NCBI RefSeq assembly: GCF_000737335.2
Contig: NZ_JMCC02000090.1
Coordinates: 48,577 to 112,576, forward strand
Direction: 5' to 3'
DNA length: 64,000 nucleotides
DNA from: Enhygromyxa salina
GTDB lineage: Bacteria; Myxococcota_A; Polyangia; Nannocystales; Nannocystaceae
Positions 8,919-18,200 of the stretch are shown piece by piece (positions within the stretch are counted from its first letter, which is position 1; each line of letters begins with the position of its first letter). A program made the position numbers and the translations under genes. Under the pieces are notes generated by a model that made no database searches, had not been told where the DNA came from, and saw nothing but the letters and a program-made list of their open reading frames with translations.

Positions 8919-10748
8919 TCAGGGGGTGGCGTCGCGAAGGGTCGCCGCCACGCGCAGCAACCCGGGCCGGGGGCGGCTCATGCTCAGGTCGCCAAGCTGC
9001 ACACCAAGCTCGTCGGCCAACAGCTCGCGCAGGGCGAGCTTCGGCAAGTTGCGGGCGCCCGGGCGCAGGTGGGCGTCGATCCGGTCACGAACCTCTGCCG
9101 CCTCGAGCACCTCCGAGAAGCACCCGCGCAACGCCCGACCGGCGCCCGACTTGTCTGGTAGCGCGCAGGTGATGTCCAAGCGATCCAAGCTGCCGATCAA
9201 GCTGAGCTCGCCCGCGTCGGGATCCCAGCTCGGGCTCAGGGTCCCGGCGGCGCCAACGAACACTTGCCCCCACGGTTGATCGTCGACGCCGGTCAGCGTG
9301 ATCTGCAGGCCGCCCAGGCCGTAGGCCCACCCGGCGTCCGGGCCACCAACGGGGGTCAGCGTGGGCGGCCGGGTTGGACGCAGGCCCCCCAAGCGCAGCG
9401 GCGTCCAGCTCTCGAGCTCGTGGTTGGCGTGGGCGAGCACCCGCTGCTCACCGATCAGCTCGGCGAGCAGGCCATTCGCGGTCCACTGGGTCACGAGCGC
9501 GTTGACGAGATCGATGCTGAGCTCCACGCGAAGATCCTCGCCCGCGCCGAGTGGTTCAGCGGTCGGGGTTGCCCCGGTGATCAGCGGGCCGGGCACCCCC
9601 AGGTCAAAGCGCGGTGGCCCAGCTTCGGGGGCCGGCACGATCCACAGGCCCGCGAACAGACCCGTCGCGCGCACGCCTGTCTGCTCGCAGAACCCAAGGG
9701 CGACGCGCGAGCTTGGCTGACCCTGCACCAGCTCGACGTGGGTGGGCAGCAGCTCGGTGCCAGACAGCTGCGCGAGGCCGTCGTCGATCTGCTGGCGGAC
9801 CAGCTCGCGGGCCTTCTTGGTTACGACCTTGTCGGCCAAGTACCAGCCCGCGGCGGCCCCCACTGGCGCGAGCGGACCCCCGATCAGGCCCCCGATCAGG
9901 GCACCGCCGCCCGCCCCGATCCCGCGGGCCTTGTTGCGCAGCGCGCCGCGAAAGTCGACGTCGCCCAGGGTCACCAGCTTGGCGTAGAGCTCGCGCTCCT
10001 CGACGATCGCAACCACCACGACCCCGCTGACCGCGAGCGTGTTGACGCCCGTGACCTCGAGCTCGAAGTGGACGACGTCGTCGCGCAGATCAAGCTTGGC
10101 CGTGCTCAGCTCGGTGTCCGGGCCCATGTGCTCGTTGGCGCGCAGAGCCGGCAGGACCTCGCGCTCGAGCATGGGGATCACCAAGCTGCGGACCAGCTGC
10201 GGCGACGCGCTGAAGGTGGCCCCGCATGGCTTGGTGTTCGAGTTGGGGGCCGCGAACCGTCCAACCAGCACGCTGTCCACGACCCGCTCGCGGCGGCCGC
10301 CCCGGCGGTTGAGCCCGACCTCGACGAAGTGCCAGCCGGGCGCGCGCGAGAGGTCCGCCAAGGGCAGCTCGAGTTGGCCACCCTCCGCCCGATCACTGGC
10401 CACAGCCGCAGATCCATCCACCTGCAGGGTCACCCGCTCGCGCTCGCTCGCCGGTTGCACGCGGCCGCGCCAGGTCAGCAGGGCCGGGCTCGTCGCGCCA
10501 GCCGTGGCCAGGGGGATCACGCGGCTGGGTTGGTCCACGACGACCGCGAAGCTCTCGTGGCTCTCGGCCTGGTGCTCGAGCACCGCGCCCCCCCGCCACA
10601 GGATCATCACCGCGAGCCCCAGCCCCACGAGCCCGGGGACGAACCGTCGCAGGCGCTGCACGACGGCATTGAAGCACACCTCCGGGGCCGGGGCATCGAC
10701 GCCGCGCGCGGGCGATCTGGGTCGCTGTTCGACTTGGTCACCGAGCAA
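8919..10748 (-). CDS. Single-pass membrane protein with glycine-zipper segment, unknown function
   Basis: No family is recognised with confidence. The open frame starts at TTG 10748; GTG codons at 10679 and 10661 are better starts because they place the only strong membrane helix (FVPGLVGLGLAVMILW) near the N terminus as an anchor. The bulk would lie in the periplasm. In the middle is a glycine-rich segment, ARGIGAGGGALIGGLIGGPL, of the kind that packs or inserts into membranes, followed by KKARELVRQQIDDGLAQL. The C terminus carries LPKLALRELLADELGVQLGD and other alternating hydrophobic stretches, possibly a lipid-binding beta fold. It ends convergently ten bases from the Hsp90-partner gene. 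Confidence 0.75.
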   Translation of the reverse strand: MLGDQVEQRPRSPARGVDAPAPEVCFNAVVQRLRRFVPGLVGLGLAVMILWRGGAVLEHQAESHESFAVVVDQPSRVIPLATAGATSPALLTWRGRVQPASERERVTLQVDGSAAVASDRAEGGQLELPLADLSRAPGWHFVEVGLNRRGGRRERVVDSVLVGRFAAPNSNTKPCGATFSASPQLVRSLVIPMLEREVLPALRANEHMGPDTELSTAKLDLRDDVVHFELEVTGVNTLAVSGVVVVAIVEERELYAKLVTLGDVDFRGALRNKARGIGAGGGALIGGLIGGPLAPVGAAAGWYLADKVVTKKARELVRQQIDDGLAQLSGTELLPTHVELVQGQPSSRVALGFCEQTGVRATGLFAGLWIVPAPEAGPPRFDLGVPGPLITGATPTAEPLGAGEDLRVELSIDLVNALVTQWTANGLLAELIGEQRVLAHANHELESWTPLRLGGLRPTRPPTLTPVGGPDAGWAYGLGGLQITLTGVDDQPWGQVFVGAAGTLSPSWDPDAGELSLIGSLDRLDITCALPDKSGAGRALRGCFSEVLEAAEVRDRIDAHLRPGARNLPKLALRELLADELGVQLGDLSMSRPRPGLLRVAATLRDATP

Positions 10749-10871
10749 GTCGGCGAGACGATCAAGTCGATGACCGAGTCGCCGATCCGCTGGACCTTGG
10801 TCGCGTTCCTGGACGTCCCCTGGAAGCGCAACCTGTCCAAGCAGATCGACTTGTCGGTCCGCGAATGGCCG

Positions 10872-11471
10872 CTACTTCGCGGGCATCGGGATCGAGTTGA
10901 TGATCTTCTTGCAGTTCTCGAGCTGCGACGCCGGACCCCAGCACTTGGTGTAGTTGTCGGGCCGGAATCCAAGCACGAAGATCTTCCCGTCGGTCTCGCG
11001 CGCGAGCTCGACCACGTGCACGCCCGCTTCGTTCGTGGCCGCGTTGGTGATCTCTGCGTTGCTGGCGGTCCACTTGGTCGCCTTCTTGGCCTTGTCCAGG
11101 GTCTTCTCGCCGCCGATGGTCTCGTAGTCGATGTACAGCGCCTCGAGGCCGTCGGCGGTCAGCGGGAATTTGTAGTGGCCGCCCTTCTCGCTCATGTTCG
11201 TGGACTCGGCGCCCTTTGGCATCAACATCTTGCCAAGGAAGGGCTCTTCGAATTCCTCGAGGATGACTTCACCGGGGGTCGCCGCTGGGGGCTCCTCGGC
11301 GGGGGGGGCGTCGGCGGTGGGCTTGGTCTTCTCGGGCTGCTCGGGCTTTTCGGCCTTCTCGGTCTTCTCTGCTTTGTCTTTGTCTTTGGCTTCGCCCTCG
11401 GCGGGCTTGCTGTCACAAGCAATGCAGATGAACGCGGCGGCTACGATGGTCGGGAAAATTCGGGCTTGCAT
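10872..11471 (-). CDS. Lipoprotein with charged low-complexity linker
   Basis: The 199-residue product starts MQARIFPTIVAAAFICIACD, a short signal sequence ending in a lipobox-like CIAC whose Cys would be lipidated. Residues about 21-70 are a Lys/Glu/Pro-rich linker made of KAEKTEKAEKPEQPEKTKP-type units. The remaining globular domain of about 130 residues ends in NCKKIINSIPMPAK and contains three further cysteines, two of which (KCWGPASQLENC) could form a disulphide. No named family is recognised. Likely attached to the inner or outer membrane. It lies in the same orientation as the membrane protein that follows it, 123 bp away, and could be co-transcribed. Confidence 0.8.
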   Translation of the reverse strand: MQARIFPTIVAAAFICIACDSKPAEGEAKDKDKAEKTEKAEKPEQPEKTKPTADAPPAEEPPAATPGEVILEEFEEPFLGKMLMPKGAESTNMSEKGGHYKFPLTADGLEALYIDYETIGGEKTLDKAKKATKWTASNAEITNAATNEAGVHVVELARETDGKIFVLGFRPDNYTKCWGPASQLENCKKIINSIPMPAK

Positions 11472-11549
11472 GATGGTTCGACTGGGATAGCGAAGCGCAC
11501 TCTAGCGGCGGGGAGCCGAAAAGGTCCAGCGGCGTTCGTGCGAGTGTGA

Positions 11550-13070
11550 CTACAGATCCCGCAGCAGCATGTGGGCCGCGTTGTAGCCACACATGCCGTG
11601 CACGCCCGCGCCCGGGTGCGCGTACGAAGATCCCAGATACAGCCCTTTTACGGGCATGCGATAGCGAAACCACGGGAACACCGGCCGGAACAGCAGCTGG
11701 CGGTGCCAGGCGTTCGAGCCCCCGCCCAGATCCCCGCCGATCAGGTTCGCGTCCATGTGCTCGAGGTCGGCAGGCGAGACGGCTCGGCGGGCGAGGACCC
11801 GATCACGAAAGCCAGGCGCGAGCGCCTCGATGCGGGCGTCCACGGTGTCGGCGAAGCGCGCTTTGATCTCTGCCCAGTCGCCTTCAGGGGCGTGGTTGGG
11901 CACCCGCGAGTAAGCCCACAGCGTGTGCTTGCCCGCCGGCGCCCGGCTTGGATCCGACAGGCTCTGCTGCCCGATCACCAAGTACGGGTTGCTTGGCAGC
12001 GCGCCGCCGCGGACCTCGTTGGTGAAGCTGCGCAGATCTTCCAGGCTGTCGCCCGCGTGCACGACCGCGGCCTCGCGGGCCAGCTCGCAGCTCCACGGCA
12101 CCGGACCATCCAGCGCCCAGTCGAGCTTGAAGGTGCCCCAGCCCTGGGCGAAGTTCGCCATCTTGCGGACGATCCGGCCCGGCAGGTGCTTGGCGTCCAC
12201 CAGCCGCCCCAGCAACGCGGGCGCCGAGGTGTCGCTGAGGATCCCCTTGCTCGCGCGCAGCTCCTGCCCGTCGGCCAGCACCACCGCCACGGCCCGGTTG
12301 TCACGCACGACGATCGACTTCACGCGCGCGCCCAGCTGAACCTGACCGCCGTGGCTCTCGAGCTTGCGGATCATCGCCGCCGTGATTGCCCCGGCGCCAC
12401 CTTCGGGCACGCCGTAGCCACCGGTCGTCGCCATCACCGCCAGCATGTAGCCGATCCCCGATCCAAACATGTCGTCGGGCCCAACGTCGGTGTGCAGCGC
12501 CAGCCCAGGGATCACGCGCTGTGCGGGCTCGGACTCGAACCATGCCTTGGACAGTCGCGCCCCGCTGCGCATGAACGTGGCCGCGAGCCGGAAGATCGCA
12601 AACGGCAGCAGCCCAAGCGCCGGGCGGATCGCCGGAAAGGTCTTCAGCATCGCCGGGATCAGCGACGGCTCGATGTTCTGGTGCCACTCGCAGACCCTGC
12701 GCATGCGGCCGCCGTCCTGCAACGATCCAAAATTGCGCTCGACGATGTCCAGATCGCGCGCGAGCACGGCCACGCTGCCGTCCGGCCCGGGGTGCGCGCT
12801 CTCGATCGGCGCAAAGGTCCAGCGCAGGCCATGCTCGTCGAGACGCAGATCCCGAAACGCCGGGCTGGCCTGCGCGAACGGAAAGAACGCCGCCCCAACA
12901 TCGTGAACGAAGCCCGGCAGCGTCCCGGCATCCGAAGCCAGGGCGCCCCCCGGCCGATCCGGGTGGGCCTCGACCACCAGCACCCGCAGCCCCGCGCGAG
13001 CCAGCACACACGCCCCCGCGAGCCCATTGGGCCCCGCGCCGATGACAACGACCTCGGGATCGCCAGACAC
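11550..13070 (-). CDS. FAD-dependent NAD(P)/phytoene-desaturase-like oxidoreductase
   Basis: Starting at GTG 13070 the 506-residue protein opens directly with the dinucleotide fold EVVVIGAGPNGLAGACVLAR and VLVVEAHPDRPGGAL, the signature of the CrtI/PYROXD2 amine-oxidase-like family. The C-terminal FAD-contact segment GLYLGSSYAHPGAGVHGMCG is also typical. The open frame continues upstream to 13229, but that part overlaps the divergent membrane-protein gene and a dispersed repeat. Family members oxidise or desaturate hydrophobic substrates such as carotenoids; the substrate here cannot be read from the sequence. Length is as usual for the family. Confidence 0.9.
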   Translation of the reverse strand: MSGDPEVVVIGAGPNGLAGACVLARAGLRVLVVEAHPDRPGGALASDAGTLPGFVHDVGAAFFPFAQASPAFRDLRLDEHGLRWTFAPIESAHPGPDGSVAVLARDLDIVERNFGSLQDGGRMRRVCEWHQNIEPSLIPAMLKTFPAIRPALGLLPFAIFRLAATFMRSGARLSKAWFESEPAQRVIPGLALHTDVGPDDMFGSGIGYMLAVMATTGGYGVPEGGAGAITAAMIRKLESHGGQVQLGARVKSIVVRDNRAVAVVLADGQELRASKGILSDTSAPALLGRLVDAKHLPGRIVRKMANFAQGWGTFKLDWALDGPVPWSCELAREAAVVHAGDSLEDLRSFTNEVRGGALPSNPYLVIGQQSLSDPSRAPAGKHTLWAYSRVPNHAPEGDWAEIKARFADTVDARIEALAPGFRDRVLARRAVSPADLEHMDANLIGGDLGGGSNAWHRQLLFRPVFPWFRYRMPVKGLYLGSSYAHPGAGVHGMCGYNAAHMLLRDL

Positions 13071-13094
13071 GGCTGGGTTTATACCCCCTACCAC

Positions 13095-13150
13095 AGGCGG
13101 CCGCTTCGCCTCCGCGCCTGCAGGTGGCGAAGTCCAAGGTCTCTGTGGGG
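13095..13150. repeat. Dispersed repeat family 2, copy in divergent promoter region
   Basis: The stretch GGCGAAGTCCAAGGTCTCTG followed by TGGGGG is nearly identical, in reverse orientation, to the copy near 22270-22300, and its second half matches the end of the copy at 25027-25130. It lies between the FAD oxidoreductase and the membrane-protein gene, just upstream of ATG 13178, and may carry promoter or transcript-structure information. It is short, so ancestry is inferred only from this match. Confidence 0.5.
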
Positions 13151-13177
13151 GTCCAAAACCATGGCAATGTCGCGCCC

Positions 13178-15280
13178 ATGCACGCCCTGCTTGGACTGCT
13201 ATGGCTCGCCCCGGCCGCTGAAGAAGCACCCTCCGGGATCGACGGTCTGCTCGGCCGGTTCGCGGATCCCCAGCAGACCTACGCGACCCAGCTCGACATC
13301 GCGACCTTGATGGTCGTCGTGCTGCTTGGCGCGCTGGTCTGGCGGTGCTTCCGCAACCGGCCCAAGCTGCTCGAAGACGTGGCCCCGGCGCTGAGCAAGC
13401 AGCTCGACGACCCCAACTTCGTGAGCTGGGCCAACCGGATCATCTCGGGGGGTCTGGTCGTGATCGCGCTGTGTGCGTCGATCAACTACTTCTACGGGAC
13501 CCGCAACAACGGCGTGTACGTGCATCGCTGGGACGCCTTTCACACGGTGATCGGCGTCAAGTACCACAAGGAGCTCGGCTACTTCGATCTGTACAAGTGC
13601 GCCTACGCGGTCGACCGCGCGGGGCCGCACCATTTTCGCGCCGTCAAGCAGATCCGCGACCTGCGAACCCGCGAGATGGTCGACCGCGAAGAGCACATCA
13701 AAGACAACGACTGCGAGAGCCGCTTCACCCCCGAGCGGCTCGAGGAGTTTCGCCATGACCTGGCCGAGTTCGGGACCTGGTCGTCCAAGCGGCAGTGGCG
13801 GCGCTTGATGAAGGACAAGGGCTTCAACGGCACGCCCTTCTACGCGACCGTCTGCAAGCTGCTGGTCAACCCGATCGACGTCAACCTCGACAGCCTCAAG
13901 CGGCTGGCGAAGATCGATCCGTTCTTGATGATGGTCGCGTTTGGCGCGGTTGGGTGGGCGTTCGGGGTGCGCCAGGCCGCGATCGCGGCGATATTTTTCT
14001 GCGTGTTCTTTCCCAACCGGTTCACCCACATGGGCGGATCGATCCTGCGCTTCGACTATATAGCGACCTTGCTGATCGGCTTTGCCGCGCTCAAGAAAGA
14101 CAAGTGGGGTCTGGCGGGGGCGATGTTCGCGTGGGCGACGATGGTCCGGGTGTTCCCGGCGATCTTCGCGGTTGGCGTGGTCATCAAGATCGCCAGCGAC
14201 CTGGTCCATACCCGCAAGCTCCGCGAGGAGCACTGGAAGTTCGCGGGCTGGTATGGCGGCACGCTCGCGCTGTGCTTCGTGATCAGCCTGATCGGCATGG
14301 ACGGCGGGGTCGAGAACTGGCGGACCTGGTACGAGAACATGAAGATCCACAACTCGACCTCGGCGTCGTTCCGGGTCGGGTTCAAGCACCTGTTCATGCT
14401 CGACGGCAAGGTCACGGGGGGCAACTACGGGCTCAAGCAGGCCAATTTCAACGCCCGCAGCGGCTACTACTGGGCGGCCGTCGCGTGCCTGTTCGCGCCG
14501 CTGCTGACCAGCGTGCGCCGGCTGGACATGGTCAGCTTCGCGGCGATGTTTGGGGTGTTTGGGTTCTTCTTGCTCGCGGTCGCAACCCGCTACTACCTGG
14601 GCGTGGTCGCGATCTTGTTCCTGGTTGACCGCAAGCTGCTCAGCAACCGCTTCATGCTGATCATGGGCATCGCGCTGTTCGCCTCGGCTGGGTTCGACTT
14701 CTTCTACTTCGAGCTCAATGACAGCGACTCGCTCATGTACAACATCATCGTTGGCGTGGAGCTGACGATAGTGATCGCGCTGCTCGGCAGCTGGCTGCTG
14801 TTCAACCCCTCGCTGCTCGATGTTGGCGATGACCCGCGGCTGCCCACCCACGTGCCCGCGCAGCTAGGGGCCGCCGCCGTCGCGCTGCCGCTGGACTCGC
14901 CCAAGAAGAAGGCCAAGAAGAAGAAGGCCAAGAAGAAGATCGCGCCGGCTGAAGCCGACGTCGAGACGGAGGTCGTCGAAGGAGGGCGCGAGCAGGCCGA
15001 GGCGCTCGCGCAGGCACAGAGCGACCCAAGCCCCGAGCTCGCGGACCCCGAGCTCGAGATCGACACCCGGTCCGCGTCCAAGCCTGGCATGGATCGGCTG
15101 GGCGTGACGGTCCCCGATGGGCCCGTCAAGGCAGTGCTCGAAGCCCCCTCCGAGGACGGCGAACAGGATCACTCCAGCAGCTCGGGGCGTTCAGTCGTCA
15201 ACGAAGGCAACGCGCCTGAGCCGACTGAGCCGACTGAGCCCACTGATGCGAGCGCGGAGGCCGACGACACGAGCTCGTGA
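13178..15280 (+). CDS. Polytopic membrane protein, GT-C glycosyltransferase-like, with Lys-rich and acidic tail
   Basis: ATG 13178 gives a start with a possible cleavable signal (MHALLGLLWLAPAAEEA); an in-frame GTG at 13124 would add 18 residues from repeat sequence and is less likely. About nine to ten membrane helices follow, for example TLMVVVLLGALVWRCF, GGLVVIALCASINYFYG and YYWAAVACLFAPLL. The early lumenal segment HRWDAFHTVIGVKYHKELGY resembles the acidic first loop of polyprenyl-phosphate-dependent GT-C enzymes. After about residue 565 comes KKKAKKKKAKKK and then a long acidic, Glu/Pro/Thr-rich tail ending in EPTEPTEPTDASAEADDTSS, predicted cytoplasmic and disordered. The stop overlaps the next gene by 35 bases, implying coupled function in envelope glycan assembly. 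Confidence 0.75.
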   Translation: MHALLGLLWLAPAAEEAPSGIDGLLGRFADPQQTYATQLDIATLMVVVLLGALVWRCFRNRPKLLEDVAPALSKQLDDPNFVSWANRIISGGLVVIALCASINYFYGTRNNGVYVHRWDAFHTVIGVKYHKELGYFDLYKCAYAVDRAGPHHFRAVKQIRDLRTREMVDREEHIKDNDCESRFTPERLEEFRHDLAEFGTWSSKRQWRRLMKDKGFNGTPFYATVCKLLVNPIDVNLDSLKRLAKIDPFLMMVAFGAVGWAFGVRQAAIAAIFFCVFFPNRFTHMGGSILRFDYIATLLIGFAALKKDKWGLAGAMFAWATMVRVFPAIFAVGVVIKIASDLVHTRKLREEHWKFAGWYGGTLALCFVISLIGMDGGVENWRTWYENMKIHNSTSASFRVGFKHLFMLDGKVTGGNYGLKQANFNARSGYYWAAVACLFAPLLTSVRRLDMVSFAAMFGVFGFFLLAVATRYYLGVVAILFLVDRKLLSNRFMLIMGIALFASAGFDFFYFELNDSDSLMYNIIVGVELTIVIALLGSWLLFNPSLLDVGDDPRLPTHVPAQLGAAAVALPLDSPKKKAKKKKAKKKIAPAEADVETEVVEGGREQAEALAQAQSDPSPELADPELEIDTRSASKPGMDRLGVTVPDGPVKAVLEAPSEDGEQDHSSSSGRSVVNEGNAPEPTEPTEPTDASAEADDTSS

Positions 15281-18200
15281 GCTGCTGGTGCTCGTTGGCG
15301 TGGTGGTGGCGTTGCTGCTGGCGCCACGCCCCGCACTGGCCGCGCAGTATGGCTGGGCGCTCGAAGCCGAGGCGACCCCGGCGAAGCTGTGGGTTGGGAC
15401 CGACGCCGAGGTCACGATCACGATCCGCAACCTGGGCAGCCAGGCGTGGGCGCCCCGCTTGGGTGACCGGCTCTCGTATCACTGGCGCAGCGAGACTGGC
15501 GAGCTGTTGGTCCGCGATGGCCTGCGCACCGAGCTGCCCGGGTGGGTCCGCCGCGGCGAAGCGGTGACGCTGACGGCGAGGGTGCGACCCCCCGACGCGC
15601 CGGGTCACTACCAGCTCGAGTGGGCCATGGTCCGCGAGCACGTGACCTGGTTTCCGCCGCCCCTGGACGGGCCGATCTTTCACGCGCTCGAGGTTGAAGT
15701 TGGCGAGCTTGATTGGGCGCCGATCTCGGTCGAGCTGCCAGAGCGGCTGGTCGCGGGCGAGACGATCGAGGTCCCCGTGCGCGTGGGCAACCGCGGACAG
15801 ATCCCCTGGGACTCGCAGCTGGGTGACGCCCTGGCCTATCACTGGTGGTCCGACGAAGGCCAGCTGCTGGAGTTCGACGGGCTGCGCACCATGTACCCGA
15901 GCGTGGTGGAGGCCGGCGCCGAGGTGGATCTGCAGCTGCGCCTGCGACCGCCGCAGCTCGAAGGTTCCGAGCCGCGCCGCGTGTGCCTCGAGCTCGAGCC
16001 GCTGCGCGAGCGGGTGCGCTGGTACGGGTCCAAGCTGCGCGACGCGTCGTCGCAGCTCGCCTGCACGTGGGCGCAGCCTGATCCGCTGCGGTGGCAGGTG
16101 ATCGACGATGACTTGCCGGGCAGCCTCGCGATTGACGACCCCGAGCAACGCGTGAGCGTGACGCTGCGCAACACCGGTCGCGAGGCGTGGGCCGAGGGGG
16201 ATCAGCTTGGCTACCGCTGGCGCGCGCTCGATCAGGGTGAGCGCGGCCTGATCGACGGCGCCCGCACCGACCTGCCCGGATCCGTCGAGCCCGGCGAGTT
16301 CGTCTCGCTCGACGCCCGCCTGGTCGCGCCCGAGCACCCCGGGGGCTACGAGCTGATCTGGGGGATCGTCCGCGAGGGCCAGCGCTGGTACCCCGAGCCG
16401 TCTGGCGGCAACGCGCGGCGCCGGATCGAGGTCACCGGCCCACGCTTGGCCTGGGGCTTGGTCGAGGCCACGTCGCCGCGCCACGTGTGGGTCAACCGGA
16501 CCACGCACGCCGAGATCGAGCTGCAGAATCTGGGCACGCAGGCCTGGTCCGAAGCCAGCGGGGATCACCTCGCGTATCACTGGCTCGACGCCGACGGCGA
16601 GGTCGTTGAGTACGACGGTCTGCGCACCAACTTCGCCGCGCCCGTGGCTCCCGGTGAGCGCGTGCGCGTGCGCGCCAAGCTGCGCGGGCCGGAACAGGCC
16701 GGCCGCTATCGCCTGCAGTGGGAGCTGGTCCGCGAGCACGAGCGCTGGTATGGGCCGCCGGTTGATCTGGGGCTCGAGCCTGCGAGCTCGCCGAGCTCGC
16801 CCAGCTCGCCAGTCATTCGCGCGACGTGGCTGGCGGCGGCGCTGGCGATCGGCCTGGGTCTGATCACGCTCGCGGGGCCGGTGGCTCGGCGTCGCTGGCC
16901 GCCCACGAGCGCGCGCGCGCAACGGCTGGTCGAGCAGCTCCCCCTGGTCTGGGCTGGCGCTGCGATCTGGCTGCTGACCCTCGCCTTCCACGACTTCTCC
17001 GGGATCGAGGCGTGGAAGTGGTCGAGCGCGCTGGCGGGCTCGGGGGTGTGGTTGTTCGTCGCCGTGGCTGCGCTGGCTGGCGGGCGCGCGCGGGCCTACG
17101 TGGCGGCGGTGCTGGTGCTGGGTCTGGCGGTCTTGGGCCTCGCGGATCTGGTCTACATGCACTACTTCGGCAGCATCGTGCCGGTTGTTGCGCTGACGGC
17201 CTCGCACCACCTGGGCGAGGTCGGCGACAGCGCGATCGCGGAGCTCGAGGGCGCGTGGGGGTGGCTGGCGGTGGTGCCGATCACCGGCTTGATCGCCGCC
17301 GCGATCTGGCCGGCCGTTCCCGCCCGAGATAGCGCTAACGCCAACGCCGACGCGCCCTCGCTGCCCGCCAAGCTGTGGCGGCGCCTGGGCCCGCGACTGC
17401 CCGCGTTCGTGATCTGTCTGGTCCTGGCCAGCCCCGCGCTGATCCGGCTTGGCGTCGCGCTGGGCGGCAGCTTGGGCGCGCGGGTGTTCTCGGAGCAGGC
17501 GATGGTCGGCCGGTTTGGCTACCTCAACGCGCACCTGTTCGACCTCGCCCGCACGCTGCGAGAGCGCGGGCGTCGGGGCCAACCGAGTCAGGCCGAGCTC
17601 ACCGCGATCACGACCTGGTTTCAGGTCCGCGCCGACCAGGTCGAGCGGGCGCTCGCCGCCGCCAACCCCCGCCCGGCGCCGACCGGCGACAACCTGCTGT
17701 TGATCCAAGTCGAGGCCGCGCAGAGCTGGGTGATCGGGCTCGAGGTTGGGGGCCAAGCGGTCACGCCCTTGCTCAATCGCATGCGGAGCGAGGCCGACTG
17801 GTACCCCTACCTGATCGACCAGACCAACCAAGGCAAGACCTCCGACGCCGAGTATGCCGTGCTCAATTCACAGCACCCGCTTGGCGAGGGGGCGATCTGC
17901 TTTTTGCGGGCCGACAATCAATTCTTCACCCTCGCGCACGCACTCCAAGCCCAGGGCTACGCGACGATCTCGGCGCACCCCTACAAGCGCGGGTTCTGGA
18001 ACCGGGCAGTGCTGCACCCGCGCTACGGGTTTGAGCGCTCGCTGTTTCGGCGCGAGCTTGGACCGGGGCAAGAGACCGGCTGGGGTCTGGCGGACGGGGT
18101 GTTCTTCGAGCGCTTGTTGGCCGAGCTGAAGGCGCTGCCGCAGCCGTGGTTTGGGTTTGCGATCACCTTGTCGCTGCATCACCCCTACGACGAATTCCCG

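Noticed and set aside
15198..17831. 877-residue minus-strand open frame over the LtaS-like gene
   Set aside because: Low-complexity Arg/Gln-rich shadow; the plus-strand protein has clear motifs.
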